64,000 nt of DNA from Roseobacter sp. HKCCD6576-2. GTDB taxonomy: Bacteria; Pseudomonadota; Alphaproteobacteria; Rhodobacterales; Rhodobacteraceae. The notes beneath the pieces are model-generated. The model had not been told where the DNA came from. It saw only the letters and a list, made by a program, of their open reading frames with translations, and made no database searches. Made by a program: the position numbers and the translations under genes. The stretch lies in contig NZ_WVNW01000003.1 of the NCBI RefSeq assembly GCF_013179285.1, forward strand, positions 186,001 to 250,000. Reading direction: 5' to 3'. Shown piece after piece: positions 51,228 through 60,634 of this stretch (positions within the stretch are counted from its first letter, which is position 1; the number at the start of each line of letters is the position of its first letter).

Positions 51228-53363
51228 ATGAGTTCGACGCGTCAAGATGGCACCTACGATATCGTCCTCCTTGCCGATTGCACGCGCAAGGGCGATGTCG
51301 GTTTGCGCATTGCGCAGGAAATCCGGACATACACCGATATGGGGTGCCGGGTCGGGATCGTGCAGTTGCAGGTCCACACACCGCCAGCCACGATTTCACC
51401 CGATATTCAGCTTTGCGTGCGTGAAGGCCTGGTGGATGTCTTGCCGGCGCAACCATCGGCCCGAACAAAGCTGGCGATTGTCCATTCGCCATCCAGCCTT
51501 CAGGTTCCGGTGCAGAATCTCTCCGATCTCTCTGCCGATCAGGTTGTCTTCGTCCATGAGCGAAAGCCATCGCTCTCGCAGATGGGCCTTTGGTTGGGCT
51601 TGCAGATTGGCCCGGTCACATGGGCGCCAACAAACCGGTGGGTACGGACGGCGCTGGCGGAGTTGAACACGCCCGTTCCGCTTCTGGATGAAGACTGGCG
51701 ACCGGTTGGGCGGCCACTCTTCAGTTTGGGTACCGCGCCTGGCGTCATCAGGCCGACTGTCATCGGTCGGGTGAGTGACCCGGGTCCGACGCAATGGCCA
51801 AAAACAAAAGAGGACATCGAGCGGATTTATCCAATTGGGCGCGGGCAGGATTTTCGCGTCATGGGAACGCCTCCGGGCCAACTCTGGAAGAAGCTCGCCG
51901 GGAAGCCGGGTTTGACCGTTTTTGACTCCAAGGACGTGACGGTCGAGCGTTTTGTGGAGATGTTGGACATCTTCATGTATTTTCCGGGCGTCTCGATCCC
52001 CTCGATGCCGGAGGCTGCAATTGCGTCGGCAATGGCGTCGGGCAAGCTCGTGATGTTGCCAAAACATCTGGAATGTCATTTTGGGCCTGGCGCGGTCTAC
52101 GCCGATGCCGCTGACGCGCGCTCCACGGTCGAGGGCCTTCTGGCCGATGAAGACGCCTTGGAAACCGCGCGCAACGATGCCGCACGGTACAGCGCGTTCC
52201 AGTTTTCCGAGACGTCGCTTCGCACCAAGGTCTTGCACCTGCTGGACGAGGCCAAACCGCGCAAGCGGCGCAAGGCCCGAAAATCGCCCGCCAAACGTGT
52301 GTTGTTCGTTCCGTCCAATGGCGTGGGCTTGGGCCATGTGACCCGGCTTCTGGCGATTGCGCGCCGTCTTGATGATCAGGTTGAACCGATCTTTGCCACC
52401 ATGGCCCAGGCCGCCCCGATCATTGAATCCTTTGGTTATCGGGCCGAATACATCCCGTCCCAGGGTGACACGAACACAGATCCCTCGAATTGGGACGCTT
52501 GGTTTCGATCTGAACTAGGCGCCTTGATTGACCGGTATGAGCCGAGCGCTGTCGTTTTTGACGGTAACAATCCCACACCAGGGCTGGTTCATGGGGTTCT
52601 GTCACGTGGACGCTGTGGTTTGGTCTGGGTGCGCCGCGGCATGGTTGGCCTGACCCCGTCACCATATCTGGACAACGCTCGCTTTATGGATCGCATCATC
52701 GAGCCGGGCGAAACGGCGGCGGAATGGGACCATGGACCAACGGCGGCACGCCAGAACGAAGTGATGCTTGTCGACCCGATCACGCTTCTTGATCAAGAGG
52801 AACTGCTACCCGGGAAAGCAGCGCTCAAGGCGCTCGGCCTTTCACCCGAGAACCCGTCGGTTTTGGTTCAACTCGGCGCAGGGGCAAACCGAGACGTCCT
52901 CGCTTTGACGAACGAGATTCTCGAACAGCTTCAGAAGTTCCCAAACCTGCAGATCGTGCTGGCCGAATGGGAGAATAGCCCCGTCGAGTTCTCTGATGCC
53001 GGGGTGACCCGGCTGCTTCGTGGTTTTCCGCTGAGCCGGTTCTTCAAAGCGTTTGATTTTTCGATTTCGGCTGCGGGGTATAATACCTTCCATGAAGTGG
53101 TGGCGTCCGGTTTGCCGACGATCTTCTTTGCCAACCGGCATCCGGCGATGGATGAGCAGGGCACCCGGGCGGCCTATATGCAGGAACATGGCGCGGCTTT
53201 TGATCTTCCAGAGGATGAGTTGTTCCACTTGCCCGCGCTTTGCGAGGCCCTGCTGAACAAAGAGGCGCAAGCCTTTATGCGCGACGAGTGCCAGAAGCTC
53301 TACACGGGCAATGGCGCGGCTGCTGCGGCGAGGGCGATAATGGATTTGGTCGATAAAACATGA
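51228..53363 (+). CDS. Double glycosyltransferase (GT-B N-terminal domain plus MurG-like C-terminal domain)
   Basis: This 711-residue protein (ATG at 51228; a start at 51111 would add 39 residues with no similarity) contains two nucleotide-sugar-transferase-like halves. Residues 1-330 resemble a GT4-type domain, with a C-terminal SIPSMPEAAIASAMASGKLVML donor-site segment. Residues 355-711 resemble a GT28/MurG-like domain, starting VLFVPSNGVGLGHVTRLLAIARRL and with the donor site AAGYNTFHEVVASGLPTIFF. The C-terminal stop overlaps the next gene by 4 bases. No signal or membrane helix is seen, so it acts in the cytoplasm, probably building a surface glycan. Confidence 0.8.
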   Translation: MSSTRQDGTYDIVLLADCTRKGDVGLRIAQEIRTYTDMGCRVGIVQLQVHTPPATISPDIQLCVREGLVDVLPAQPSARTKLAIVHSPSSLQVPVQNLSDLSADQVVFVHERKPSLSQMGLWLGLQIGPVTWAPTNRWVRTALAELNTPVPLLDEDWRPVGRPLFSLGTAPGVIRPTVIGRVSDPGPTQWPKTKEDIERIYPIGRGQDFRVMGTPPGQLWKKLAGKPGLTVFDSKDVTVERFVEMLDIFMYFPGVSIPSMPEAAIASAMASGKLVMLPKHLECHFGPGAVYADAADARSTVEGLLADEDALETARNDAARYSAFQFSETSLRTKVLHLLDEAKPRKRRKARKSPAKRVLFVPSNGVGLGHVTRLLAIARRLDDQVEPIFATMAQAAPIIESFGYRAEYIPSQGDTNTDPSNWDAWFRSELGALIDRYEPSAVVFDGNNPTPGLVHGVLSRGRCGLVWVRRGMVGLTPSPYLDNARFMDRIIEPGETAAEWDHGPTAARQNEVMLVDPITLLDQEELLPGKAALKALGLSPENPSVLVQLGAGANRDVLALTNEILEQLQKFPNLQIVLAEWENSPVEFSDAGVTRLLRGFPLSRFFKAFDFSISAAGYNTFHEVVASGLPTIFFANRHPAMDEQGTRAAYMQEHGAAFDLPEDELFHLPALCEALLNKEAQAFMRDECQKLYTGNGAAAAARAIMDLVDKT

Positions 53364-56300
53364 GCAAAGCCAAGAAGATAAAGGCCGCAGCGGCAGGCCA
53401 AGCGAAACTGTGCAACTCGGCCAAGTCGAAGGTGCAACGGGTTATGTGGGAGACCCAGAGGCAACCCCAATCCGAACCGACGCAGGACCTTGGTTTGACA
53501 GAGGATCAACTCTTGGGTTGGCCGGTGGCCAAGCGACCGCAAGTGGCGCTCAAACCGCGGCCTGGATGGCATGCGGGTGAGGGCTCCGGCGGTGTGCCGG
53601 TTGTCGCTGTTGCAGCGTTCGGGCTGGACGAAGATCGGCTACGGCTCGTCCTGAAACAGATCAAGCGGCAGCAGCGGAGCAAGGGACCGTTCGTGCCGCT
53701 CTTCCTGACCGATGCGACGCAACACGCGCTGCTACGTCGGTCTGAGGTTCTTTTCGAATACTTTCCTGAGGCGGTCTATCTGGCGGAGGCCAATGCGGCC
53801 CTTTTCAGCAAGCGCTTCAACGCTCTTTGGAAAAAGTGGCGGCCCAGCTACCTGATTGATCTGGGCAAGCCGGGGTTGCTGCGCGCGCGACTTGAAGACT
53901 ACGACACCTATTATCAGTCGGGTCTTGATCCGAACACGGTGTTTGACCCTCGAAATGAGCCGATTGAGCCATCCGTACCAGCCGTGACCGATGTTGCAGC
54001 GCTGAAGGCAGAGTACCTTACCAAAGGGCTGGATCGTGCGGCAGATACCTTTGTCCTCTACAGAATACTAGGCAACGACCTGCCACCGCGACATGAGGAA
54101 GGGCAAACGCTCAAGAACCTCCGGTTCATTTTGGAGAACGAGCCCGAGCTTATGCATTGCGAGAAGCGTTGGGTCGTCAACCGGATCGCCGATGCCGAGC
54201 AAGAACAGGCTGTGATCGCGCTTCTGGAACAATATGACCAGCCGTTTCTTCATATCCCCTTCGATCTCGATGAGTACCGAAACGTCGAGTGGGATTTCGA
54301 GAGTTTTCCGCAGATGACCTTCTTTCTGAATGGTCGCTACGCCAACATGTATGACCATGACAAGTTGCGCGCGGAGGCCCACGCGCGGCGGCATAAAAAC
54401 AGATATGTCATGAATAATAACGGGGCCCGGAACGCGGCGCTGCGTGATGGGCGAGGGCGGGCCAAATGGGTTCTGCCCTGGGATGGCAATTGCTTTCTGA
54501 CCAAATCAGCTTGGTCCGAAGTGGTGCAGAGCGTCACCAATGCACCGCATTTGAAGTATTTTACCGTGCCGATGTCGCGGACGACGGATAATGCAGACCT
54601 TCTGAAACGAGGGTACAACCCCGAAGCAGTGGACGAGCCGCAACTGCTGTTCCGCAATGATGCGACGGAAGAGTTCGACGAAGACTTCCACTATGGTCGG
54701 CGCCCGAAGGTCGAATTGTTTTGGCGGTTGGGGATTCCGGGGGTCTGGGATGCGTGGCGGGGCGACAGCTGGGATTTGCCGAGGCCGGCGCGCGCCGCAG
54801 AAGCGGGGGATTGTGGTCAGGCCGGGTGGGTTGCGCGCCTCCATTCTGGGCGGAACGACCTAGAAGCCTCTTCTGATCAGGTCACCGTGCAGCGCGGCAT
54901 GGCCCGGTCAGAAGCGATCGTCAGCTTGATCGACGCGTTGGATCGCCGGGCTTTAGCGGCGAAGTTCGACGCGGCATCGCTCAAAGCCTATGACGAGCCG
55001 ATTTTGGCATCGTTGAAGCTGGCCCCGGCGGATGCCGCCAAGGGCATGATCTACACCCGATTGCAGCAAGAAGCCGATCTTGCATTGCAGCGGGGTCCGT
55101 ACTCCGTCGTCGATAAGACGATGGCCCCACCAAGCGGCGACAAACACGATTACTTTCACCCGGCCCCCTATTGGTGGCCAAACCCGCATACCAAAAGCGG
55201 ATATCCCGCGATCCGCCGTGATGGAGAACGCTCGCCCGGTACCCGGCTTTATGAGCCGGAGAGCGCGCGCTATGACCGGACCCGCCTACAGCGCCTTTTC
55301 GACGATACAACGATCCTGGCACTGGCGGGAAGCAGCAGTGGCAATACCGAATATCATCAGCATGCCGCCAAGTTGGTCCGTCATTGGTTCATAGACCCCC
55401 GAACCCGGATGAATCCGCATCTTGAATATGCACAGGTGCGGACCAGCAAGGGCGAAGCAAAGGGGACCGCGCGGGGCCTGATAGAGATGAAGGATCTCTA
55501 TTTTTTCTTGGACGCGGTTCGTCTTCTAGAACGCTCGGGGACCTTTGCCGAGGCTGACAAGACGGCATTGCACGAGTGGATGCGCGACTATCTCGACTGG
55601 CTGCTTGAAAGTGAGCAAGGGCTGGAAGAGTGCCGCGCCGCGAATAACCATGGCACCTGTTATGATCTGCAAGTGGCGGCCATTGCTGCATATCTTGGTG
55701 ATGTCGACGTCTTGGCAACGACCTTTCGAAGGAGCCGCGAACGCATTGCGGGCCAGTTCAGCAAGAACGGCTCGCAAAAGCACGAGCTAACCCGCACGCA
55801 GACCGAACATTACTGCGCGTTTAACCTTCAGTCCTGGATAAACTTGGCGAACCTGGCCGAGCGCTGCGGTGACACGCTTTGGCACTACGAAGGGAAGGAG
55901 GGCCGGAACCTGGCGGCGGGTTTCCACTGGATGTTGTCGAAATATTGCCAAGGGAAATGGCCCTATGAGCAGATCGCCGCATTTGACAAAGATCGTTATC
56001 TGCCAATCATCTACTGTGCGCAGGCCCGGTACACCTCAAACGATACGGCGAACCGGGCGCTCGGTTTTCTCAGAAAACCGTTCTTCTTCCCGCATGACGG
56101 GATCATGCCGTTTTGGATGTTGTCCTCCAGTTTACAGTCGTCAGGCGCCGCGGAGGGGGGCACGTTTGCCCGACTGATCAGTAAAGCCGAGGATCGTGCC
56201 CGCAGTGGTATTTCTGGCGGGCGGCAGAAGCGGGCCTCTCCAAAAGCGTTGGAAAAGCGGCTTTGGGGTGGATACCCCGATCAAGCGGCTGTTGATCTCA

Positions 56301-57997
56301 ATGCGGTGCAGCACTCCCCGGCTTATCCCGACGCCGATCGCTGTTTCGCGGCATGGACCCTGGGGAGGTGGCTGAGTTTCAATGGCGAGTTTGCCGAGGC
56401 GCTGCCGAAGATCCGAGAGGCGCGCGATTTCGATCAATCAGAGAAGCGGCGCTATATCTTGTCGGAGGCGAACTGCATGATCGAGCTGGGTCGTGCGGAA
56501 GAAGCGCGCGCGATGGTCGAAGGGCAGTTGGAGTTCCACCCCGATGATCCAAACCTTTTCTTCCAGATCGCCAACACGTTCCAAGCCCAACCCGGTACTG
56601 ACGATCCAGAGGTTGCTGCGGCCAAGCTATCGTGGATCAACAAGGTCTATCTCACCAATGGCCTAGCGACGATCCAAAAGAAGCAAGCCGACAAGCCATT
56701 GAGTTTCTTTAATATTACGGGTGAGGATGTAGTGCCCGCGAGGCCGGATGATGTCCGGGACACCAAGGTCTCCGTCATCATGCCGGTCTATAATGGCGCC
56801 GAGACCATCGGCATCGCGATCAAAAGCATGCTGGCGCAGACATGGTCGAATCTGCAAATCATCGTGGTTGATGACGCCAGCACCGATGCGACATGCGATG
56901 TGGTGAAATCAATTGCAGCGACGGACTCGAGGGTCGAACTGGTCGAGCTTAAGACCAACGGCGGGGCCTATATTGCCCGTAACACCGGGATGGAGCTGGC
57001 GGAGGGCGACTATGTCACCGTCCACGACTCCGACGACTGGTCCCACCCGCAGAAGGTGGAGATGCAGTTCCGGCAGCTCAACAGCAGCCGAAATGCCATG
57101 GCGGTTCTGTCTCGTTGGATGCGGGTGCACCCGGATCTCTTTGCCATTGGTTTCTGGCGGCCGGATGAGCATCTGATGAGCATTAATCTGTCATCGCTGT
57201 TGTTCCGAAAAGACCTGCTTAAAGAGATCGGCCCCTGGGACACCGTTCGGGCTGGCGCGGATAATGAGTTCGGCTGGCGGTTCCGGACCAGATATGGCGA
57301 TGATGCGATCACCACGACATCCCGCAACGTGCCCTTGGCGTTAAGTTTGATCCGACCGGATTCGCTGACCCGACAGAATGCGACGCATGTCCGAACGGTC
57401 TATCACGGCATTCGCAGAGATTATCAGCGCACATATCGGCGCTGGCAGGACAGTATGCCACCAGAAGAGCTCCGCCTGGAGTCTGTCGATCCGAAATCTC
57501 GCGTTTTCCCTGCACCTCGACCAATGCTTCAATCCCCCTACGAGCCGGCGGCGTTTAAATCGGTATTCATTGCCGACTACACCCAGGGTGGCCACAACAT
57601 CGACGCGATTTCGGAGATCGTTGTGCAGGCGGCATCCGACGGCGACGGGGTCGGTATCTTTCACTGGCCGGATTATGAGAACACCGCCGATGGTGCCTTC
57701 CACCCGGTCATTTGCGAGTTGCTCGACACATTCAAGATCGAACAGATCAGCGCCTATCAGGATGTTCGGGCGGAGAGCTTGGTGCTCTGCGATGCACTGT
57801 TGGCGCGATATCCGATTGCGGGGCTGCCTGATTTTGGAGCCAAGCAAGTTGATGCCCTCTGCCCGTATGCTGGCTCACAAGAGATGATCTTCGACCCGAG
57901 GCGGCGGCGTATGCCGACAAAGGCCGAACTGGAAGAGTTGTTCTCGACGCCCTGTCGTCTGCTGCATTTTGAGCCCGCTCCGCCGGTAAACTCCTGA
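53360..57997 (+). CDS. 1545-residue glycosyltransferase/alginate-lyase-like/glycosyltransferase fusion
   Basis: This very large protein overlaps the previous gene by 4 bases (ATGA). After a poorly conserved N-terminal 200 residues, a domain at about 228-500 (DTFVLYRILGNDLPPRHEEG; NNNGARNAALRDGRGRAKWV; LPWDGNCFL) looks like a nucleotide-sugar-transferase-type domain. Residues about 580-885 match the alginate lyase family (KHDYFHPAPYWWPNP, NNHGTCYDLQ near 762, LTRTQTEHYCAFNL). A helical, repeat-like linker follows. A clear GT2 domain is at about 1137-1330 (VSVIMPVYNGAETIG, VVDDASTDAT, DSDDWSHP). About 140 more residues (1402-1545) end the protein. No signal peptide is visible, so a lyase module in the cytoplasm is odd. 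Confidence 0.82.
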   Translation: MSKAKKIKAAAAGQAKLCNSAKSKVQRVMWETQRQPQSEPTQDLGLTEDQLLGWPVAKRPQVALKPRPGWHAGEGSGGVPVVAVAAFGLDEDRLRLVLKQIKRQQRSKGPFVPLFLTDATQHALLRRSEVLFEYFPEAVYLAEANAALFSKRFNALWKKWRPSYLIDLGKPGLLRARLEDYDTYYQSGLDPNTVFDPRNEPIEPSVPAVTDVAALKAEYLTKGLDRAADTFVLYRILGNDLPPRHEEGQTLKNLRFILENEPELMHCEKRWVVNRIADAEQEQAVIALLEQYDQPFLHIPFDLDEYRNVEWDFESFPQMTFFLNGRYANMYDHDKLRAEAHARRHKNRYVMNNNGARNAALRDGRGRAKWVLPWDGNCFLTKSAWSEVVQSVTNAPHLKYFTVPMSRTTDNADLLKRGYNPEAVDEPQLLFRNDATEEFDEDFHYGRRPKVELFWRLGIPGVWDAWRGDSWDLPRPARAAEAGDCGQAGWVARLHSGRNDLEASSDQVTVQRGMARSEAIVSLIDALDRRALAAKFDAASLKAYDEPILASLKLAPADAAKGMIYTRLQQEADLALQRGPYSVVDKTMAPPSGDKHDYFHPAPYWWPNPHTKSGYPAIRRDGERSPGTRLYEPESARYDRTRLQRLFDDTTILALAGSSSGNTEYHQHAAKLVRHWFIDPRTRMNPHLEYAQVRTSKGEAKGTARGLIEMKDLYFFLDAVRLLERSGTFAEADKTALHEWMRDYLDWLLESEQGLEECRAANNHGTCYDLQVAAIAAYLGDVDVLATTFRRSRERIAGQFSKNGSQKHELTRTQTEHYCAFNLQSWINLANLAERCGDTLWHYEGKEGRNLAAGFHWMLSKYCQGKWPYEQIAAFDKDRYLPIIYCAQARYTSNDTANRALGFLRKPFFFPHDGIMPFWMLSSSLQSSGAAEGGTFARLISKAEDRARSGISGGRQKRASPKALEKRLWGGYPDQAAVDLNAVQHSPAYPDADRCFAAWTLGRWLSFNGEFAEALPKIREARDFDQSEKRRYILSEANCMIELGRAEEARAMVEGQLEFHPDDPNLFFQIANTFQAQPGTDDPEVAAAKLSWINKVYLTNGLATIQKKQADKPLSFFNITGEDVVPARPDDVRDTKVSVIMPVYNGAETIGIAIKSMLAQTWSNLQIIVVDDASTDATCDVVKSIAATDSRVELVELKTNGGAYIARNTGMELAEGDYVTVHDSDDWSHPQKVEMQFRQLNSSRNAMAVLSRWMRVHPDLFAIGFWRPDEHLMSINLSSLLFRKDLLKEIGPWDTVRAGADNEFGWRFRTRYGDDAITTTSRNVPLALSLIRPDSLTRQNATHVRTVYHGIRRDYQRTYRRWQDSMPPEELRLESVDPKSRVFPAPRPMLQSPYEPAAFKSVFIADYTQGGHNIDAISEIVVQAASDGDGVGIFHWPDYENTADGAFHPVICELLDTFKIEQISAYQDVRAESLVLCDALLARYPIAGLPDFGAKQVDALCPYAGSQEMIFDPRRRRMPTKAELEELFSTPCRLLHFEPAPPVNS

Positions 57998-58308
57998 TCG
58001 GCGCGGTCCGGCGCCATGTTTATGACTGTCGCGAGATTGCCCGATTGGGTCTCTCGCGGCGTCTGGCGCGTTGAGCTTGGCAGAGAGCAAATGATCAGAA
58101 CGGGCTCATTTGAGCGGTCTTGCGCCAGCATTCCAACGAAATCCGGCAAAGCCTCGCTGACATAGTGCTGCCCTGTTCTCGGCGGATTGAAACCATGAAA
58201 AGGCCCCGGCAAAGCGCCGGGGCTTTCTCATTCAAGCCCCAATGCACCGCCAGGATTTCCATCATGACCCAACAAAAGCTCGCCGCCATGACGGGCAGGA
58301 GCATGAGA
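57998..58308. other. Intergenic region with a terminator
   Basis: This 311-base gap after the large fusion gene holds the terminator-like hairpin at 58198-58226 and otherwise no recognisable gene. A frame from 58120 runs into the next gene but upstream of 58309 lacks similarity. Confidence 0.5.
58198..58226 (+). terminator. GC-rich hairpin terminator
   Basis: AAAGGCCCCGGC (58198-58209) pairs with GCCGGGGCTTT (58216-58226), giving a stem of about ten pairs with one bulged G and a loop of six bases, ending in TTT. It lies about 200 bases after the fusion gene and ahead of a lipoprotein gene. The T run is short, so efficiency is uncertain. Confidence 0.6.
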
Positions 58309-58890
58309 ATGAAACGTTTGATCCCCCTGTTGATCCTGGGCCTCGGCTTTGTCGTGTCGGCGTGTTCGGTGCCCGTGGATGTCAGCCGCGGCGCTCCGGT
58401 CGCTTTGGTGCCCGATGCCGAAATCGCGCAAAGTGCCGCTGCGTTTGCGCAGCCTGAGCTGCAAGCCGAACCGCGCGCTCAGGCCGCCGCCGCTACACAA
58501 CCCGATCCGCAGCGCGTCTTGCGGCGGAGCCAAGTCAATGTGATCACCAACGACAATGGCGGTGATCTGGTGAGTTATGCGCAATCCGTCTCAAGGGCAC
58601 GTATCGACAACACCCAGGTTGCGTTTAACGGCAGATGTGCGTCTGCATGTACGCTCTATTTGTCGTTAAGCCCCTCGCAGACATGTATCACCCGCGGCGC
58701 ATCGTTTTGGTTTCATCGAGCTTATGGCGCGCGACCGGATTTCAACCAGTGGGGCACTGACTATATGATGACACGGTATCCTGCATGGGTTCGGCGCTGG
58801 ATCGCCGCACATGGAGGATTGTCCAATCGTCTGATGCGTATGGACTATACCTATGCGGCACAACATATGAGGCCATGCCGAATGGCTTGA
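58309..58890 (+). CDS. Putative lipoprotein with serine-protease/ClpP-like periplasmic domain
   Basis: This protein of 193 residues uses the ATG at 58309 (seven bases after AGGAG), preceded in frame by another ATG at 58303. A lipoprotein signal ends at VVSAC, Cys19. The domain from about residue 75 (VNVITNDNGGDLVSYAQSVSRARIDNTQVAFNGRCASACTLYLSLSPSQTCI) resembles the predicted periplasmic proteins of the COG3904 type, with a conserved S-A-C-T segment. A strong terminator follows 29 bases after the stop. Enzymatic activity is unknown. Confidence 0.7.
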   Translation: MKRLIPLLILGLGFVVSACSVPVDVSRGAPVALVPDAEIAQSAAAFAQPELQAEPRAQAAAATQPDPQRVLRRSQVNVITNDNGGDLVSYAQSVSRARIDNTQVAFNGRCASACTLYLSLSPSQTCITRGASFWFHRAYGARPDFNQWGTDYMMTRYPAWVRRWIAAHGGLSNRLMRMDYTYAAQHMRPCRMA

Positions 58891-58918
58891 GCCGGACGTT
58901 TTGTCCGAGTCAAACGCC

Positions 58919-58952
58919 AAAGGGGCGCGTTTCACATGGAAACGCGCCCTTT
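58919..58952 (+). terminator. Rho-independent-type terminator after the lipoprotein gene
   Basis: AAAGGGGCGCGTTTC (58919-58933) pairs with GAAACGCGCCCTTT (58939-58952) over about 14 pairs with one extra G, loop ACATG. The A-rich start and T-rich end allow it to work in both directions, between this gene and the convergent 85-residue gene. Confidence 0.75.
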
Positions 58953-59030
58953 AGCAATGAAAGACGCGGCGAACACATGTATGCCGACGTTCGAAGGCCG
59001 GTCGTGTCCAGCGGGAGCGACGTATTTAAA

Positions 59031-59288
59031 TCAATACGGTTGCTCTGGAATCTCCGCCACAGGGCCGCCGCCTAGAAGATCTACGACAAACGAAACACAA
59101 GGGTCTTCTGGCCGTAGGGCAAGAAGTGCCTCAAGCTCCGCCTGCAAGACCGAGCGATCCTCGATCTGAGCGTAGTACTCGCACCGTTCCGCGACATCCC
59201 CGGCGTCTTGGGCGTACGCCCCATCGGGGATCCCGACCCGTGCCGTTATAGCGGCCAAAGCGGCAATAACTCCAATTTTACTGCGCAT
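59031..59288 (-). CDS. Small exported protein of unknown function
   Basis: This 85-residue protein has an excellent AGGAGG ribosome site before its ATG at 59288. Residues 1-26 look like a signal peptide (KIGVIAALAAITARVG...GAYAQ). The mature 59 residues are acidic and have two cysteines (AERCEYYAQ and EDPCVSFVV), which may form one disulfide. I recognise no family. It converges on the lipoprotein gene across the terminator at 58919. Confidence 0.65.
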   Translation of the reverse strand: MRSKIGVIAALAAITARVGIPDGAYAQDAGDVAERCEYYAQIEDRSVLQAELEALLALRPEDPCVSFVVDLLGGGPVAEIPEQPY

Positions 59289-59468
59289 AATAGTCCTCCT
59301 TCCCTGCCGAAGAGCAGCACTTAAAAATACATGTGCCGCTCACAGAGAACTTCCCGCCTAGCCCCAGTGCCGAGCGGAAAGACGCTCAACAGGATTGCTA
59401 AAATTTCAACATAATTTCAACATATTTGCCCAACTTGCGCCGCATTTTATTGGAAACAGTCTGATTAC

Positions 59469-59484
59469 ACACAATATATTGTGT
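59469..59484. promoter_or_regulatory. Perfect 16-base A+T-rich palindrome
   Basis: ACACAATATATTGTGT reads the same on both strands with no mismatch or spacer. In an A+T-rich patch it might be an operator of a dimeric regulator or the edge of a lost mobile element. Its owner is not known. Confidence 0.4.
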
Positions 59485-59657
59485 TTGGGGTATTTTGAGG
59501 TACTAGGAGTGGCGACCCTTCTTCTAAGCCAAGGGCTTGTGCGGCGTTTTGGGGTACTCGCTCATCGTCGCGCTTGATCAAGCTTTCCAGATGTCGAGAT
59601 TTGCGCGTCGCTGAAACGGCTTGTTGCCCTCAACCGCCACGCGGGACGAGTCTACAA

Positions 59658-59831
59658 AGCTTGATGCAGATTATTCAGCGGGAGGCCGGTGCAACGGTCG
59701 AGGTTTGTGGGATCTATCTCCCTGGTCTCGGTGCAGACGAGTCGGTCCTCCTCGACGGGATCGGTGTCGCGGCCCCCGACGAAATGGCGACCCGGTTACT
59801 GGCCCCAAACACACGCCTCTTGGATTTCTAA
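59658..59831 (+). pseudogene. Fragment of a DsrE-family protein
   Basis: A short frame (within 59574-59831) reads LMQIIQREAGATVEVCGIYL, then PGLGADESVLLDGIGVAAPD and ends RLLAPNTRLLDF. The VEVCG core, the LLDGIGVA segment and the short C-terminal tail match the end of DsrE/DsrF-like proteins. The N-terminal half is missing, so I regard it as a remnant. The match is from memory of the family pattern. Confidence 0.45.
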
Positions 59832-59974
59832 TGGGGTAGAGAAGCTTGCGTTGCGTCGACAAGAACAGCATGTCAGTGGGTGGGTTTGCCGAAGCAGTGG
59901 CGGTTCCGAGATACAGAGACGCCGCGCCCCATTCTGTTTGAGACTACGTGCGGGAGAAAGTGCTTATTGCCACC

Positions 59975-59994
59975 CCCCCCATCGCGATGGGGGG
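59975..59994. repeat. Perfect 20-base palindrome in the decayed region
   Basis: Six C, ATCGCGAT, six G form a perfect 20-base inverted repeat immediately before the enolase-superfamily fragment. It could be a break or slip point in the decay, or a hairpin. Homopolymer C and G runs may also be prone to sequencing error. Confidence 0.4.
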
Positions 59995-60037
59995 CCGCGA
60001 GGTAGATTAATCGCCATAAAGGCTGCGACTGGCTGTT

Positions 60038-60426
60038 CGCGGCTTCTGGAATGCCGGGGCGCCTCGATCCTGCAACTCGATCTGGGGCGCGTCGGTGGGC
60101 TTTTCGAGGCCAAGAAGATCGCGGCGATGGCGGAGACCAAATCCGCTCAGATCGCACCGCACCTTTATTCCGGCCCGGTGGTTGCGGCGGCTAATATTCA
60201 CCTTTCGCTGAGCTGTCCGAACTTCCTGATCCTGGAATCCATCGGTCGCTTTGAAGGGCCCTATATGTCGGTGGTGACAGGTGGGTTCGAATGGCAGGAT
60301 GGATTTGTCCTGCCGCCCAAAGCGCCGGGTCTGGGGGTGGAGTTGAACGACGCTGTCATCGCGGCCAATGCTGCGAAGACCTCCTCGACCCTCCATCAAG
60401 AGCTCAAGAAGAGGATTGACCAATAG
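60038..60426 (+). pseudogene. C-terminal fragment of a mandelate racemase/muconate lactonizing-type enzyme
   Basis: The frame reads LLECRGASILQLDLGRVGGL, EAKKIAAMAETKSAQIAPHL, YSGPVVAAANIHLSLSCPNF and WQDGFVLPPKAPGLGVELND, matching the C-terminal barrel end and cap of the enolase superfamily (mandelate racemase/dehydratase group). About 125 residues remain of a normal 370-400, and the N-terminal part with the metal ligands is absent. The sequence before it is unrelated, so this is a truncated pseudogene. Confidence 0.72.
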
Positions 60427-60634
60427 TTTGGGCGGGAAGCCGACATTCGCGGCGCGCGCACCAATGAGCAGTTGGGTTCGTCAGCCGCCGTCGGCTGCGA
60501 CACACACCGACTACCGCTGGACAGCCCTAAGCGGACGGAGTGTCCTATTCTGATCGTGTGGCCCGGACATTGTCCGCAGGGGTACGCCAACCGGCAAAGG
60601 CGGATCTGCTAGAAAAACATGGATCCATCGGTCG

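Larger units (their letters stand above)
59289..60634. other. Region of decayed gene fragments
   Basis: This 1.35-kb region has no intact gene. It begins with an A+T-rich segment (59390-59520) containing a direct repeat of ATTTCAACATA and a perfect 16-base palindrome. It then holds a fragment resembling the end of a DsrE-family protein and another resembling the C-terminal part of an enolase-superfamily enzyme, followed by about 200 bases (60427-60634) with unclear coding remains. It looks like an old insertion/deletion scar. Confidence 0.6.
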
